A stretch of 64,000 nt of DNA from Planosporangium sp963837285 (lineage in GTDB: Bacteria > Actinomycetota > Actinomycetes > Mycobacteriales > Micromonosporaceae). The position numbers and the translations under genes were made by a program. Below the pieces are notes generated by a model. The model had not been told where the DNA came from, did not search any database, and saw nothing but the letters and a program-made list of their open reading frames with translations. Of this stretch, positions 17,974-25,779 are shown one piece after another; the stretch's first letter is position 1, and each line of letters begins with the position of its first letter. The stretch is from contig CAWIMS010000001.1 in NCBI GenBank assembly GCA_963837285.1, positions 930,001-994,000 of the forward strand. Reading direction: 5' to 3'.

Positions 17974-18046
17974 TCGGCACAACTTCCCGGAAGTTGTTGC
18001 CTCAGGCCGCCCCTGAGGCGACAACTTGTCGGAAGTTGTGCCGATC
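17972..18046. repeat. Family A 75-bp palindromic repeat, copy 3
   Basis: The first two bases of the repeat are the last two of the hemB stop codon. Both halves are well kept, and the outer GATCGGC/GCCGATC arms are perfect. A hairpin directly after the stop would suit termination of the hem transcript before the exopolysaccharide promoter. Confidence 0.92.
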
Positions 18047-18066
18047 TTCGTGCCCGCCGTCGTGGG

Positions 18067-18085
18067 GCAAAGTCTGACACTTTGC
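18067..18085. promoter_or_regulatory. Inverted repeat, possible operator of the exopolysaccharide locus
   Basis: GCAAAGT-CTGAC-ACTTTGC, a perfect 7-bp inverted repeat, lies 25 bases upstream of the -35 box of the galE promoter. It may bind a regulator. It is too weak and too AT-rich to be a convincing terminator. Confidence 0.4.
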
Positions 18086-18110
18086 GCGGACCGTAACGAC
18101 CACGCGTGTC

Positions 18111-18138
18111 TTGACATACTCGGCTGATCGGGCAGGAT
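18111..18138 (+). promoter_or_regulatory. Candidate promoter of the exopolysaccharide locus
   Basis: TTGACA (18111-18116), a 16-base spacer and CAGGAT (18133-18138), a good match to the actinobacterial housekeeping promoter (TTGACA, TAGGAT). Transcription would start about 30 bases before the proposed galE start. Confidence 0.6.
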
Positions 18139-18175
18139 CGCTGTCAGCGACGCGACACAGCCCGTACCCCTTAGC

Positions 18176-19159
18176 GTGTCCGTCGTTTCACCCATCGTGG
18201 AATGGCTCGTGACCGGCGGAGCCGGATATATCGGGGCGCATGTCGTGCATGCCCTGCGCGCGGCGGGGCTCAACGCGGTGGTGCTCGACGACCTGTCGAC
18301 CGGCGACCCGGGCCGGCTGCCCGGGGACGTGCCGCTCGCCCGGGGCGACGTCCGCGATCCGGTGGCGGTACGCCGGGTGCTCAGCCGGTACCGGCCGATC
18401 GGACTGATCCACCTGGCCGCGCACAAGGACGTCGCCGAGTCGGTGGCGAACCCGCTGCGGTACTACCGGGACAACCTCGACGGCCTGCGCGTCCTGTTGC
18501 AGGGCGTGATCGCGTACGGCGTGCGCAACGTCCTGTTCTCGTCCAGCGCCGCGGTGTATGGCACGCCGGTGACCTGCCCGGTGACCGAGGTCGACCCGGC
18601 CTGCCCGGAAAACGCGTACGGCCGGTCCAAGCTGGTCGGCGAGTGGATGCTGCGCGACGTGGCGGCCACCGCCGGGTTCGGTTGGGCGGCGCTGCGGTAC
18701 TTCAACGTGGCGGGCGCGGCCGAGCCCCGGTTGCGGGACAGCGGCCAGGCCAACCTGGTACCCCGGCTGCTGCGGGCGGCCACCGAGGGGACGCCCGCCC
18801 GGGTGTACGGCGGGGACTATGCCACCCCGGACGGCACCGCGATCCGCGACTACGTACACGTCGCCGACATCGCCGACGCCCATGTGCGTGCCGCGGCCGC
18901 GTTGACCACCGGCGACCTGACCGCCGAGGTGCTCAACGTCGGCCGCGGCGTCGGCGTCTCGGTACGCGAAATGGTCGACGCCGTGGGTCGCGCGCTCGGC
19001 CGCCAGTTGCCATTTCTCGTCGAGCCACGCCGGCCGGGCGACGCGGCCGAGGTGGTCGCCTCCGCTGACCGGATCCGGGACCTGCTCGACTGGCGCGCCC
19101 GGCGCGACCTCGACGACATCGTCACCTCCGCTGCCGGCCTCCTGCGGGCACGTGCATAA
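18176..19159 (+). CDS. galE: UDP-glucose/UDP-GlcNAc 4-epimerase (GalE family)
   Basis: A 327-residue extended short-chain dehydrogenase. The NAD motif is VTGGAGYIGAH. The catalytic block is SSSAAVYGTP with YGRSK (Tyr and Lys of YxxxK), and the characteristic NPLRYYRDN and ALRYFNVAGA are present. It should interconvert UDP-Glc/Gal and possibly UDP-GlcNAc/GalNAc. Its place before a PelF-like transferase and galactosamine-specific hydrolases suggests that it supplies UDP-GalNAc, as Uge3 does for fungal galactosaminogalactan; this is inference. The GTG at 18176 is used, but the GTG at 18197 (EWLVTGG) equals the usual family start. Neither has a ribosome site, so a short or missing leader is possible. 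Confidence 0.9.
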   Translation: MSVVSPIVEWLVTGGAGYIGAHVVHALRAAGLNAVVLDDLSTGDPGRLPGDVPLARGDVRDPVAVRRVLSRYRPIGLIHLAAHKDVAESVANPLRYYRDNLDGLRVLLQGVIAYGVRNVLFSSSAAVYGTPVTCPVTEVDPACPENAYGRSKLVGEWMLRDVAATAGFGWAALRYFNVAGAAEPRLRDSGQANLVPRLLRAATEGTPARVYGGDYATPDGTAIRDYVHVADIADAHVRAAAALTTGDLTAEVLNVGRGVGVSVREMVDAVGRALGRQLPFLVEPRRPGDAAEVVASADRIRDLLDWRARRDLDDIVTSAAGLLRARA

Positions 19160-19169
19160 CCGCCCGCAA

Positions 19170-19244
19170 GATCGACACAACTTCCGGGAAGTAGTGGCCT
19201 CAGGGCCACCCCGAGGCCACTACTTCCGGGAAGTTGTGCCGATC
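19170..19244. repeat. Family A 75-bp palindromic repeat, copy 4
   Basis: It lies in the 136-base gap between galE and the deacetylase gene, both on the plus strand, so it sits inside a presumed operon. The first half ends in AAGTAGTGG and the second starts CCACTACTTCC, a compensating pair that keeps the large inverted repeat. Confidence 0.92.
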
Positions 19245-19295
19245 ATCGGCACCTCGCCGCAGGTGCCGATCAGTCCCCCACCCGAAGGAGAACCC

Positions 19296-21296
19296 TTGAA
19301 AAGACGCCTGGCGCTGACCGCGGTCCTCGCGCTCGCCTGCGCCGCCCCTCTCGTGGCCGCCGCACCCGCCTCGGCCTACACCGCCTCGATGCGCGTCGAC
19401 CTGCGGGTACTGGTCGTCACCGACGGCACCGGCACGGTCGACTCGGTCGTGGCCCAGCTCGACCGCGAGGGCATCCCCTACGACACCGTCGACCTCACCA
19501 ACGCCAGCCGGGCGAAGATCACCGCGGCCACGCTGTCTGACACCGTCGGCGGCGTCGCGCGGGCCAAGTACCAGGGTGTGGTCATGCCCAACGAGGGCGC
19601 TCTGCCGGCCGACGAGCTGACCGCGCTGACCGACTTCGAGAAGAAGTTCGCGATCCGCCAGATCGACGCGTACACCTGGGCCGGGCCGAACGTCGGCGAG
19701 ACGGCGGGCTGGATCGGCACCCTCGACGGGGCGCCGCTCGCGGTCACCGACGCGGCCAAAGCGGCCGGCTTCGGGTACCTGAACGGGGCGCTCGCCGTCG
19801 ACGACCGGGATCCGGCGATCTCCGAGAGCTACGGGTACATCGCCGACGCCACCCCGGTCGCCCCGGCCACGCTGACCCCGCTGGTCAGCGCCACCAAGGA
19901 GGGGCACACCGGCTCGCTGCTCGCCGTGTACAAGCACGACAGCCGCGAGGAACTGGTGGTCACCATGGCCACCAACCGCAACCAGACGCACGCGATGCTG
20001 CTCGCCCACGGCATGGTCACCTGGCTCACCCAGGGCGTGCACCTCGGGTACTGGCGGAACTGGTTCACCATCCACTCCGACGACCTGTTCCTGCCCGACG
20101 ACCGGTGGGACAACGCGAACAACTGCACCGTCGGCGACGGCTGCCCGGCCGGTGTCACCAACACGCTGATCCGGATGACTCCGGCCGACGTCAACTTCCT
20201 GGTCGCCTGGCAGAAGCAGCACGGCATCAAGATCGACATGGCGTTCAACGGCGGCGGCAGTGACGAGGCCGGCGCGGCCGACCCGCTGACCAAGAGCATC
20301 GTGGCCAACAAGGCGCAGTTCCGGTTCATCAACCACACCTACGACCACCCGTACCTCGGCTGCGTGCAGGACTTCACGGTGGTGCCGTGGCAGTGCGCGA
20401 CGACGAACGGGCAGACCCAGTGGGTGAGCAAAGCCGACATCACGACGGCCATCACCAAGAACGTCACCTGGGCGAAGAACAAGGGCTTGCCGATCACCGC
20501 GTCCGAGGTCGTCACCGGTGAGCACTCCGGGCTCAAGACGCTGCCGCAGATGCCCACTGACAACCCCAACCTGGCCCCGGCCCTCACCTCGGCCGGCATC
20601 AAGGTGGTCGCCTCGGACGCGTCCCGGGAGACGACGCCGCGGCTGATCGGCCCGGCCCGGACCGTGCCCCGGCACCCGATGAACATCTACTACAACGTGG
20701 CCAAGAAGGCCGAAGAGATCGACGAGTACAACTGGCTCTACAACAGCGCGGCCAACGGTGGCAGCGGGATCTGCGAGAACAACCCCAGCTCCACTTGCAT
20801 CGCGCCGCTCGACCCTGGTACCGGGTTCGACAGCTACGTCGTGCCGCTGGAGACGCAGATCGCGTTCGACCACGTGGTGTCGGCCGACGCCGACCCGCAC
20901 TACGCCCACCAGTCCAACCTGACCGAGGACCGGGTTCTGTACCCGGTGCTCGACGCGCTGCTGGCCAGGTACCGCGCTACGTTCACGACGGCCACGCCGA
21001 TCGTCAACCCGACCTACTCCCAGGTCGCCGCCGTCCAGGCACAGCAGGACGCATGGCGGGCCGCGGTCACGGCGAAGACCGTCGAGGCGTATCTCCAGAA
21101 CGGGCGGGTCACCGTGATCAACCACGGCTCGGCCGCCGTGGACATCCCGGTCACCGCACCATCGGGTACCCAGAACACCGCGCTCGTCCTCGGCCTGGAG
21201 ATCAAGACGGGGGCGTTCGGCGACGCGTACGGTCCGGAGCGCTCGGCCTGGAAGACCACGGCCAAGGGCGCCCAGTTCCTGCTGCGCCTGAGCTGA
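19296..21296 (+). CDS. Secreted Agd3-like exopolysaccharide deacetylase
   Basis: A 666-residue secreted protein. The signal peptide is MKRRLALTAVLALACAAPLV ending near APASA (about 27). The N-terminal about 230 residues form a beta-rich module corresponding to the carbohydrate-binding part of fungal Agd3. The deacetylase domain has HSDDLF (Asp262/263) and NHTYDH (His347, His351), giving the Asp-His-His metal site of polysaccharide deacetylases. Fungal Agd3 removes acetyl groups from GalNAc in galactosaminogalactan, making the polymer cationic and adhesive. TTG at 19296 was chosen because GAAGGAG lies 5 bases upstream and the signal peptide follows; the frame is open further upstream only because the repeat is translatable. 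It ends 7 bases before the transferase gene. Confidence 0.85.
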   Translation: MKRRLALTAVLALACAAPLVAAAPASAYTASMRVDLRVLVVTDGTGTVDSVVAQLDREGIPYDTVDLTNASRAKITAATLSDTVGGVARAKYQGVVMPNEGALPADELTALTDFEKKFAIRQIDAYTWAGPNVGETAGWIGTLDGAPLAVTDAAKAAGFGYLNGALAVDDRDPAISESYGYIADATPVAPATLTPLVSATKEGHTGSLLAVYKHDSREELVVTMATNRNQTHAMLLAHGMVTWLTQGVHLGYWRNWFTIHSDDLFLPDDRWDNANNCTVGDGCPAGVTNTLIRMTPADVNFLVAWQKQHGIKIDMAFNGGGSDEAGAADPLTKSIVANKAQFRFINHTYDHPYLGCVQDFTVVPWQCATTNGQTQWVSKADITTAITKNVTWAKNKGLPITASEVVTGEHSGLKTLPQMPTDNPNLAPALTSAGIKVVASDASRETTPRLIGPARTVPRHPMNIYYNVAKKAEEIDEYNWLYNSAANGGSGICENNPSSTCIAPLDPGTGFDSYVVPLETQIAFDHVVSADADPHYAHQSNLTEDRVLYPVLDALLARYRATFTTATPIVNPTYSQVAAVQAQQDAWRAAVTAKTVEAYLQNGRVTVINHGSAAVDIPVTAPSGTQNTALVLGLEIKTGAFGDAYGPERSAWKTTAKGAQFLLRLS

Positions 21297-21303
21297 GGCA
21301 CGG

Positions 21304-22812
21304 ATGGACACACCCCTCGCGGTGGCTCTCGTCAACGAGGGCACCTACCCCTACGTGACCGGCGGCGTCAGCACCTGGTGCGACCAGCTGGTCCGGGGAC
21401 TGTCCGAAGTCACCTGGCACCTGGTGACGATCGTCGGCACCGAGCCGGCCCGGCCCGCGCTGGCCGTACCGGACAACGTCGGCTCGCTCACCACCGTCCC
21501 GGTCTGGGGCGCGGAACGGAAACCCCGCTTCCGCGCCCTGGCCGCGGCCGATCGGATGTGCCGGGGCATGCTCGGCGACAGCCCGGCCGACCACGCCCAG
21601 TTCACCGCCGCCCTGCACGAGCTGGCCGCGATGGCCCAAGACCGCCACAACTTCCGGGAAGTCGTGCCCTCAGGCGCACGCTATGGCAACGGTTTCCGGG
21701 AAGTTGTGCCGATCAAGGCGCCGATCAGAGGGCGGCATCCGCTGCTCGGGGTACCGCTCGCCGACATCCTCCTCGACGCATGGGCCGAGGCGGCGGCGCG
21801 CGGGGTACGGCTGCCCCGGCTCACCCTGCGCGAAGCCGACGACGCCGCGGTCCTGCTCGAACACGCGGTACGCCCACTCGCCGCCCCGGCACCCGACGTC
21901 GACGTCGTACACGCCAACGCCAACGGGCTCGCGTCGCTGATCGCGATGGCGGCGAAGTGGCGCACCGGGGTGCCGTTCGTGATGACCGAGCACGGCGTGT
22001 ACCTGCGCGAACGATACCTGGCCTCGGCCGACCAGGCGCCCGGTGTGAAGGCCGCGCTGCTGCGGTTCCACCGGGCGCTGGCCCGCCTCGCGTACGCCGA
22101 GGCCGACGCGATCACCCCGGTCAGCGGGTTCAACCGGCGGTGGGAGGTACGCCACGGCGCCGATCCGGACAAGGTGCACGTGATCCCGAACGGGGTGGAC
22201 CCCGCCCGGTTCACCCGGCTGGAGGGCGAGCCGGACGTACCGACGATCTCCTGGGTCGGCCGGATCGACCCGCTCAAGGACCTGGAGACGCTGATCCGGG
22301 CGCTCGGCCTGATCCGCCAGGAGGTACCCGAGGCCCGGCTGCACCTGGCCGGCCCGGTACCCGCCGGCAACGAGGCGTACGCGCAGACCTGTCACGACCT
22401 CGTCGCCGAGCTGGGCCTCACCGGGGCGGTGACCTTCGCGGGCCCGTGCAAGAGCAGCCGGGAGGCGTTCGCGGCCGGCCACGTCGCGGCGCTGTCGAGC
22501 ATCTCCGAGGGCATGCCATACACCGTCGTCGAGGCGATGATGTGCGGCCGGGCCACGGTGAGCACCGACGTCGGCGGGGTCGCCGAGATGGTCGGCGACA
22601 CCGGCCTGGTGGTGTCGCCCCGGGACCCGAAGGCATTCGCCGCGGCGTGTGTGACGCTGCTCGGTGACCCGGTTCGCCGGGCCGACCTGGTCGAGCGTGC
22701 CCACGCCCGGGCCCTGGACCGGTTCACGCTGGACCGGTGCGTCAGCTCGTACCGGGACAGGTACCGCAGCCTGACCGCACCCGCGGCCGTCCCGCTGGGG
22801 AGGGCGGCATGA
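21304..22812 (+). CDS. pelF: PelF-like GT4 glycosyltransferase
   Basis: A 502-residue cytoplasmic glycosyltransferase with the typical PelF start VNEGTYPYVTGGVSTWCDQL, TEHGVYLRERYL, NGVDPARF, and the GT4 donor-site motif EGMPYTVVE (Glu-x7-Glu). PelF proteins polymerise a GalNAc-rich chain from UDP-sugars; here UDP-GalNAc is the inferred donor. Oddly, residues 113-137 are encoded exactly by one 75-bp family A repeat, adding 25 residues (DRHNFREVV at the start) in a loop before HPLLGVPLADILLDAW. The frame is kept because 75 is a multiple of three. The stop overlaps the next start (ATGA). Confidence 0.88.
   Translation: MDTPLAVALVNEGTYPYVTGGVSTWCDQLVRGLSEVTWHLVTIVGTEPARPALAVPDNVGSLTTVPVWGAERKPRFRALAAADRMCRGMLGDSPADHAQFTAALHELAAMAQDRHNFREVVPSGARYGNGFREVVPIKAPIRGRHPLLGVPLADILLDAWAEAAARGVRLPRLTLREADDAAVLLEHAVRPLAAPAPDVDVVHANANGLASLIAMAAKWRTGVPFVMTEHGVYLRERYLASADQAPGVKAALLRFHRALARLAYAEADAITPVSGFNRRWEVRHGADPDKVHVIPNGVDPARFTRLEGEPDVPTISWVGRIDPLKDLETLIRALGLIRQEVPEARLHLAGPVPAGNEAYAQTCHDLVAELGLTGAVTFAGPCKSSREAFAAGHVAALSSISEGMPYTVVEAMMCGRATVSTDVGGVAEMVGDTGLVVSPRDPKAFAAACVTLLGDPVRRADLVERAHARALDRFTLDRCVSSYRDRYRSLTAPAAVPLGRAA
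21640..21714. repeat. Family A 75-bp palindromic repeat, copy 5, inside the PelF-like gene
   Basis: The only copy inside a conserved coding sequence. It begins exactly at codon 113 and ends at codon 137, with no stop in that frame. Both halves encode FREVVP. The centre (CAGGCGCACGCTATGGCAAC) has diverged from other copies. Confidence 0.92.
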
Positions 22813-24185
22813 GCGTCGACACTCGTACCGACGATCCGATGACCGCTCTCGTGGAGCGGATGCGGCCGGTCTGCGCCCGAGCCGTGGACGCCGACGAGGT
22901 CGCCGCCGTACTGGAGGCCAGCGGCATCAACGACCGGGTCGCCGCCCGCGACTACGACGTCACGTCGGTCTTCTCGCTCGCCGCCGCGGTGCTGCTCAAG
23001 TCGGGTGCCCGCAACCTCGACCGGACGCTCGCCGAGCCGGTCGAGGTACGCGTCACGCCGGTACGCCGGCTGCCGTTGCTGGACACGCTGGTCCGGGCTG
23101 CCCTGTACCTGACCCCGACCGTGGTGGCCTTCGGGGCCGCGGCCCACACGGCCGGGCTGCCGGCGCTCACCACCAAGGGTGCGCTGGTGTTCGGCTGGGG
23201 CATCTCACAGGCGCTGGCGTACCTCGGGTACTGCGTCCTCGGCACCGCCGGCCGGACCGGGGCGGCCCGGCTGCTGGCCGCCGGGTTCGTCCTGGTCGCG
23301 GCCGGCTGGGGTGCGCTGCTGTGGCTGTGCCACGTCCCCTGGCCGACCGGGTACCTGGTCAGCGGCGCCCAGCTCGCCCTGTTCGCGGCCACCGCGGTCG
23401 CGCTGGTGACCGGTACCGAGCGACGGGTACTCCTCTGGGCCGTCCCGTGCTGGGTGTCGTCGGCCGCGATGCTGGCGAACGCCGGCCTCACCGCTGACAT
23501 CGGACTGCTCGGGTCGCTCGCCGTGCTGGCGCTGGTCGCGTACCGGCCGGTGATCGGTCGGGTGGACGCACCCCGGGGCGCCTCCTGGCCCCGGCCCGGT
23601 CAGCTCTTCGCGTCGATCGGCTACGGCCTGGTCGGCGCCGGCCAGGCGGTGCTGTTCGTCCTGGTCGTACTGCTCGGCGTGGGGGTGACCCCGGCACCGG
23701 TCGACGCGGTTCCGCTGCTGTTGGGGGTACCCCTCATTGAACTTCTGCTGGTGTGGCACCAACGGCGGGTGGCCGACGGCCGGGCCACGCTCGACGATCG
23801 TGCCGCCTTCGGGCGGCACCTGGCCCGGGTCAGCTGGGGCACCATGCTCGCGCTCTTCGCGCCGGTGCTGGTCGGCGCCGCCATGTGCGCGCCGCTCCTC
23901 GCCGGCGCCGGGCGCGGTGAGCCACTTCTGACCACGTCGGTGCTGCTGACCGCCGTGTACGCGTTGTGCCTGGTCCTGGTCACGCACCGGCGGCTGGGCA
24001 CGGCAGCGGTCCTGGTGTGGTGGCCGGCGGCGCTGATCGGCCTCACGGCCCGCGCGCTGCCCGGCTGGGCGCATCTTCCGGTGGCCTTCACGCACTGGGT
24101 GACCGGGTTGACCCTGTTCGCCGTGTGCCTGCCCGCACTCGTGGTGGTGGCGCTGGTGATCCGCGATCCATGGAGTTACCGATGA
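22809..24185 (+). CDS. Twelve-TM membrane protein, possible PelG-type polysaccharide exporter
   Basis: A 458-residue protein of no family I can name with certainty. The first about 90 residues are cytoplasmic (ADEVAAVLEASGINDRVAA, YDVTSVFSLAAAVLLKSG). About twelve hydrophobic helices follow, with basic loops such as WHQRRVADGRATLDDR between helices 8 and 9. Size, topology and position directly after a PelF-like transferase match PelG, the flippase-like partner of PelF. I see no sequence signature that proves homology, so export of the polymer is inferred. ATG overlaps the PelF stop (ATGA) and its own stop overlaps the spherulin-like gene (ATGA). Confidence 0.7.
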   Translation: MSVDTRTDDPMTALVERMRPVCARAVDADEVAAVLEASGINDRVAARDYDVTSVFSLAAAVLLKSGARNLDRTLAEPVEVRVTPVRRLPLLDTLVRAALYLTPTVVAFGAAAHTAGLPALTTKGALVFGWGISQALAYLGYCVLGTAGRTGAARLLAAGFVLVAAGWGALLWLCHVPWPTGYLVSGAQLALFAATAVALVTGTERRVLLWAVPCWVSSAAMLANAGLTADIGLLGSLAVLALVAYRPVIGRVDAPRGASWPRPGQLFASIGYGLVGAGQAVLFVLVVLLGVGVTPAPVDAVPLLLGVPLIELLLVWHQRRVADGRATLDDRAAFGRHLARVSWGTMLALFAPVLVGAAMCAPLLAGAGRGEPLLTTSVLLTAVYALCLVLVTHRRLGTAAVLVWWPAALIGLTARALPGWAHLPVAFTHWVTGLTLFAVCLPALVVVALVIRDPWSYR

Positions 24186-24808
24186 CGATCCTGTTACCGA
24201 TGTACGCGCATCCGCTCGAAGACCCGACCGGCTGGGCGACGCTGGCCCGACCCGACACTGACCTCACCGTGATCGTCAACGTCCACGACGGTCCTGGTGA
24301 GGGGCGTGATCGCGACTACGACACGGTCACCGGCCGACTGCACGACGCCGGGGTACCGATGATCGGGTACGTCGACCTGGACTACGGCCGGCGGGCCTGC
24401 CGGGACATCTGGCGGGACATCGTGGGCTGGCAGCGGTACCCGATGTCCGGGGTGTTCTTCGACCGCGTGCCGGCCGACGCGCCCGGGCTGGACGGGGTGG
24501 CCGAGGCGGTACGCGCGGCCGGCTGCCCGGTGGTGCTCAACCCCGGCACCCGCCCGCACGCCGACTACGCCGGGCTGGCCGGGACGGTGTGCACGTTCGA
24601 GGGCCCGTGGTCGGAGTACGTTTCCGCTCCTCCCGAGCCGGACTGGCCGAACGCCGCCCACCTCGTCTACGGGGTACCGGCCGGCGAGCTGGCCCGGGCC
24701 GAGGTGCTGCTGTGGCAGCGGGTGTCGTGCGGCCTGGTGACCGATCTCGGGTTGCCGGCGCCGTACCGTGGCCTGCCCCGCAGCCTGGTCGCACGGGAGT
24801 CGGTGTGA
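24182..24808 (+). CDS. Spherulin-4 family protein (Sph3/GH135-like)
   Basis: A 208-residue TIM-barrel-type protein of the spherulation-specific family 4: LLPMYAHP, YVDLDYGRR (63-71), GVFFDRVPAD (90-99), VVLNPGTRP and CTFEGPW (Glu140). Fungal Sph3 is an endo-GalNAc hydrolase needed for galactosaminogalactan synthesis. Two things are odd. There is no signal peptide or membrane anchor, so it seems cytoplasmic, unlike Sph3. And the acidic pair usual after the strand (Asp-Glu) is Asp94-Arg95 here, so activity is uncertain. It overlaps the genes on both sides by four bases (ATGA and GTGA), so it belongs firmly to the operon. Confidence 0.8.
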   Translation: MTILLPMYAHPLEDPTGWATLARPDTDLTVIVNVHDGPGEGRDRDYDTVTGRLHDAGVPMIGYVDLDYGRRACRDIWRDIVGWQRYPMSGVFFDRVPADAPGLDGVAEAVRAAGCPVVLNPGTRPHADYAGLAGTVCTFEGPWSEYVSAPPEPDWPNAAHLVYGVPAGELARAEVLLWQRVSCGLVTDLGLPAPYRGLPRSLVARESV

Positions 24809-25752
24809 CCCGCCGTCAGATGATCATCGGAGTGGTGACCGCGCTGGTCGCGGTGACCGTGGCGGTCGTGTCGCTGGCTTTGGCGGGCGGCTTCGGCGGG
24901 TCGGACCGATCGGCTCGCGGCGTGTTCGTGGCGCCGCCGCTTCCCGCGCCCTCGGCGTCGGCTGCCTCGCCGGCCCAGAGCGCTGAGCCCGCGCCGCCCA
25001 GCGCGTCGACCCTGCCGCCCGCGACCGTGCCCGGAGCGGGCGGACCGGTCGGCTGGTGGCGCCCGAGCGGCGAACTGTCCTGGCAGTGGCAGCTCAAGGG
25101 CAAGCTCGACCTGAGCGTGCCGGCCGCCGTGTACGACATCGACGCGGTCGAGTCGTCGGCCGCCGACGTGGCCGCCCTGCACCGGGCCGGGCGCAAGGTG
25201 ATCTGCTACGTCAACGTCGGGGCGTACGAGGACTTCCGGCCGGACAAGAAGCGGTTCCCGACCGTTGCGCTGGGCAAGGCGCTCGACGGCTGGCCGGGGG
25301 AGCGCTGGCTGGACGTACGCCGCTGGGAGGCGCTGGAGCCGATCCTCCGCGACCGGTTCGCGGGCTGCCGGCAGAAGGGCTTCGACGCGGTCGAGCCGGA
25401 CAACGTCGACGGCTTCGCCAACCAGACCGGCTTCCCGCTGACCCCCGACGACCAGGTCACCTTCAACCGCCGGGTGGCCGACCTGGCCCACCGGTACGGG
25501 CTGGCCGTCGCGCTGAAGAACGACGTCGACCAGGCCGCCTCGCTGGCGCCGTGGTTCGACTTCGCGGTCAACGAGGAGTGCGCGAAGTACGACGAGTGCG
25601 ATCGGCTACGGGTGTTCACCGCGGCGGGCAAACCGGTCTTCCACGTCGAGTACGAGCTGGCCGTGGACCGGTTCTGCCCGGCGTCGCGGCAGCTCGGCTT
25701 CTCCTCGATGCGCAAGCGGGTCGACCTGGACGCCTGGCGGGAGCCGTGTTGA
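24805..25752 (+). CDS. Endo-alpha-1,4-polygalactosaminidase (GH114, Ega3-like)
   Basis: A 315-residue exported hydrolase. The start MTRRQMIIGVV leads into a signal anchor (about 6-28), then a Pro/Ser linker (about 40-78). The GH114 barrel begins WWRPSGELSWQWQL and has the catalytic-type acids in VYDID (Asp111, Asp113) and VEPDN (Glu197, Asp199). Related enzymes cut alpha-1,4-linked galactosamine, that is, the deacetylated product of Agd3. This fits a trimming or release function at the cell surface. The GTG start overlaps the spherulin-like stop (GTGA). It is the last gene of the locus; the next gene begins 27 bases later. Confidence 0.88.
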   Translation: MTRRQMIIGVVTALVAVTVAVVSLALAGGFGGSDRSARGVFVAPPLPAPSASAASPAQSAEPAPPSASTLPPATVPGAGGPVGWWRPSGELSWQWQLKGKLDLSVPAAVYDIDAVESSAADVAALHRAGRKVICYVNVGAYEDFRPDKKRFPTVALGKALDGWPGERWLDVRRWEALEPILRDRFAGCRQKGFDAVEPDNVDGFANQTGFPLTPDDQVTFNRRVADLAHRYGLAVALKNDVDQAASLAPWFDFAVNEECAKYDECDRLRVFTAAGKPVFHVEYELAVDRFCPASRQLGFSSMRKRVDLDAWREPC

Positions 25753-25779
25753 ACGCGTGCTCGGGGGTAACCCGTCGGT

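Noticed and set aside
19152..19295. Upstream extension of the deacetylase reading frame, including HNFREVV peptides
   Set aside because: The family A repeat happens to be open in this frame. The TTG at 19296 has a strong ribosome site and a signal peptide follows directly.
19200..21344. A 714-codon open frame on the minus strand
   Set aside because: Antisense shadow of the Agd3-like gene caused by high GC; no recognisable domain or signal.
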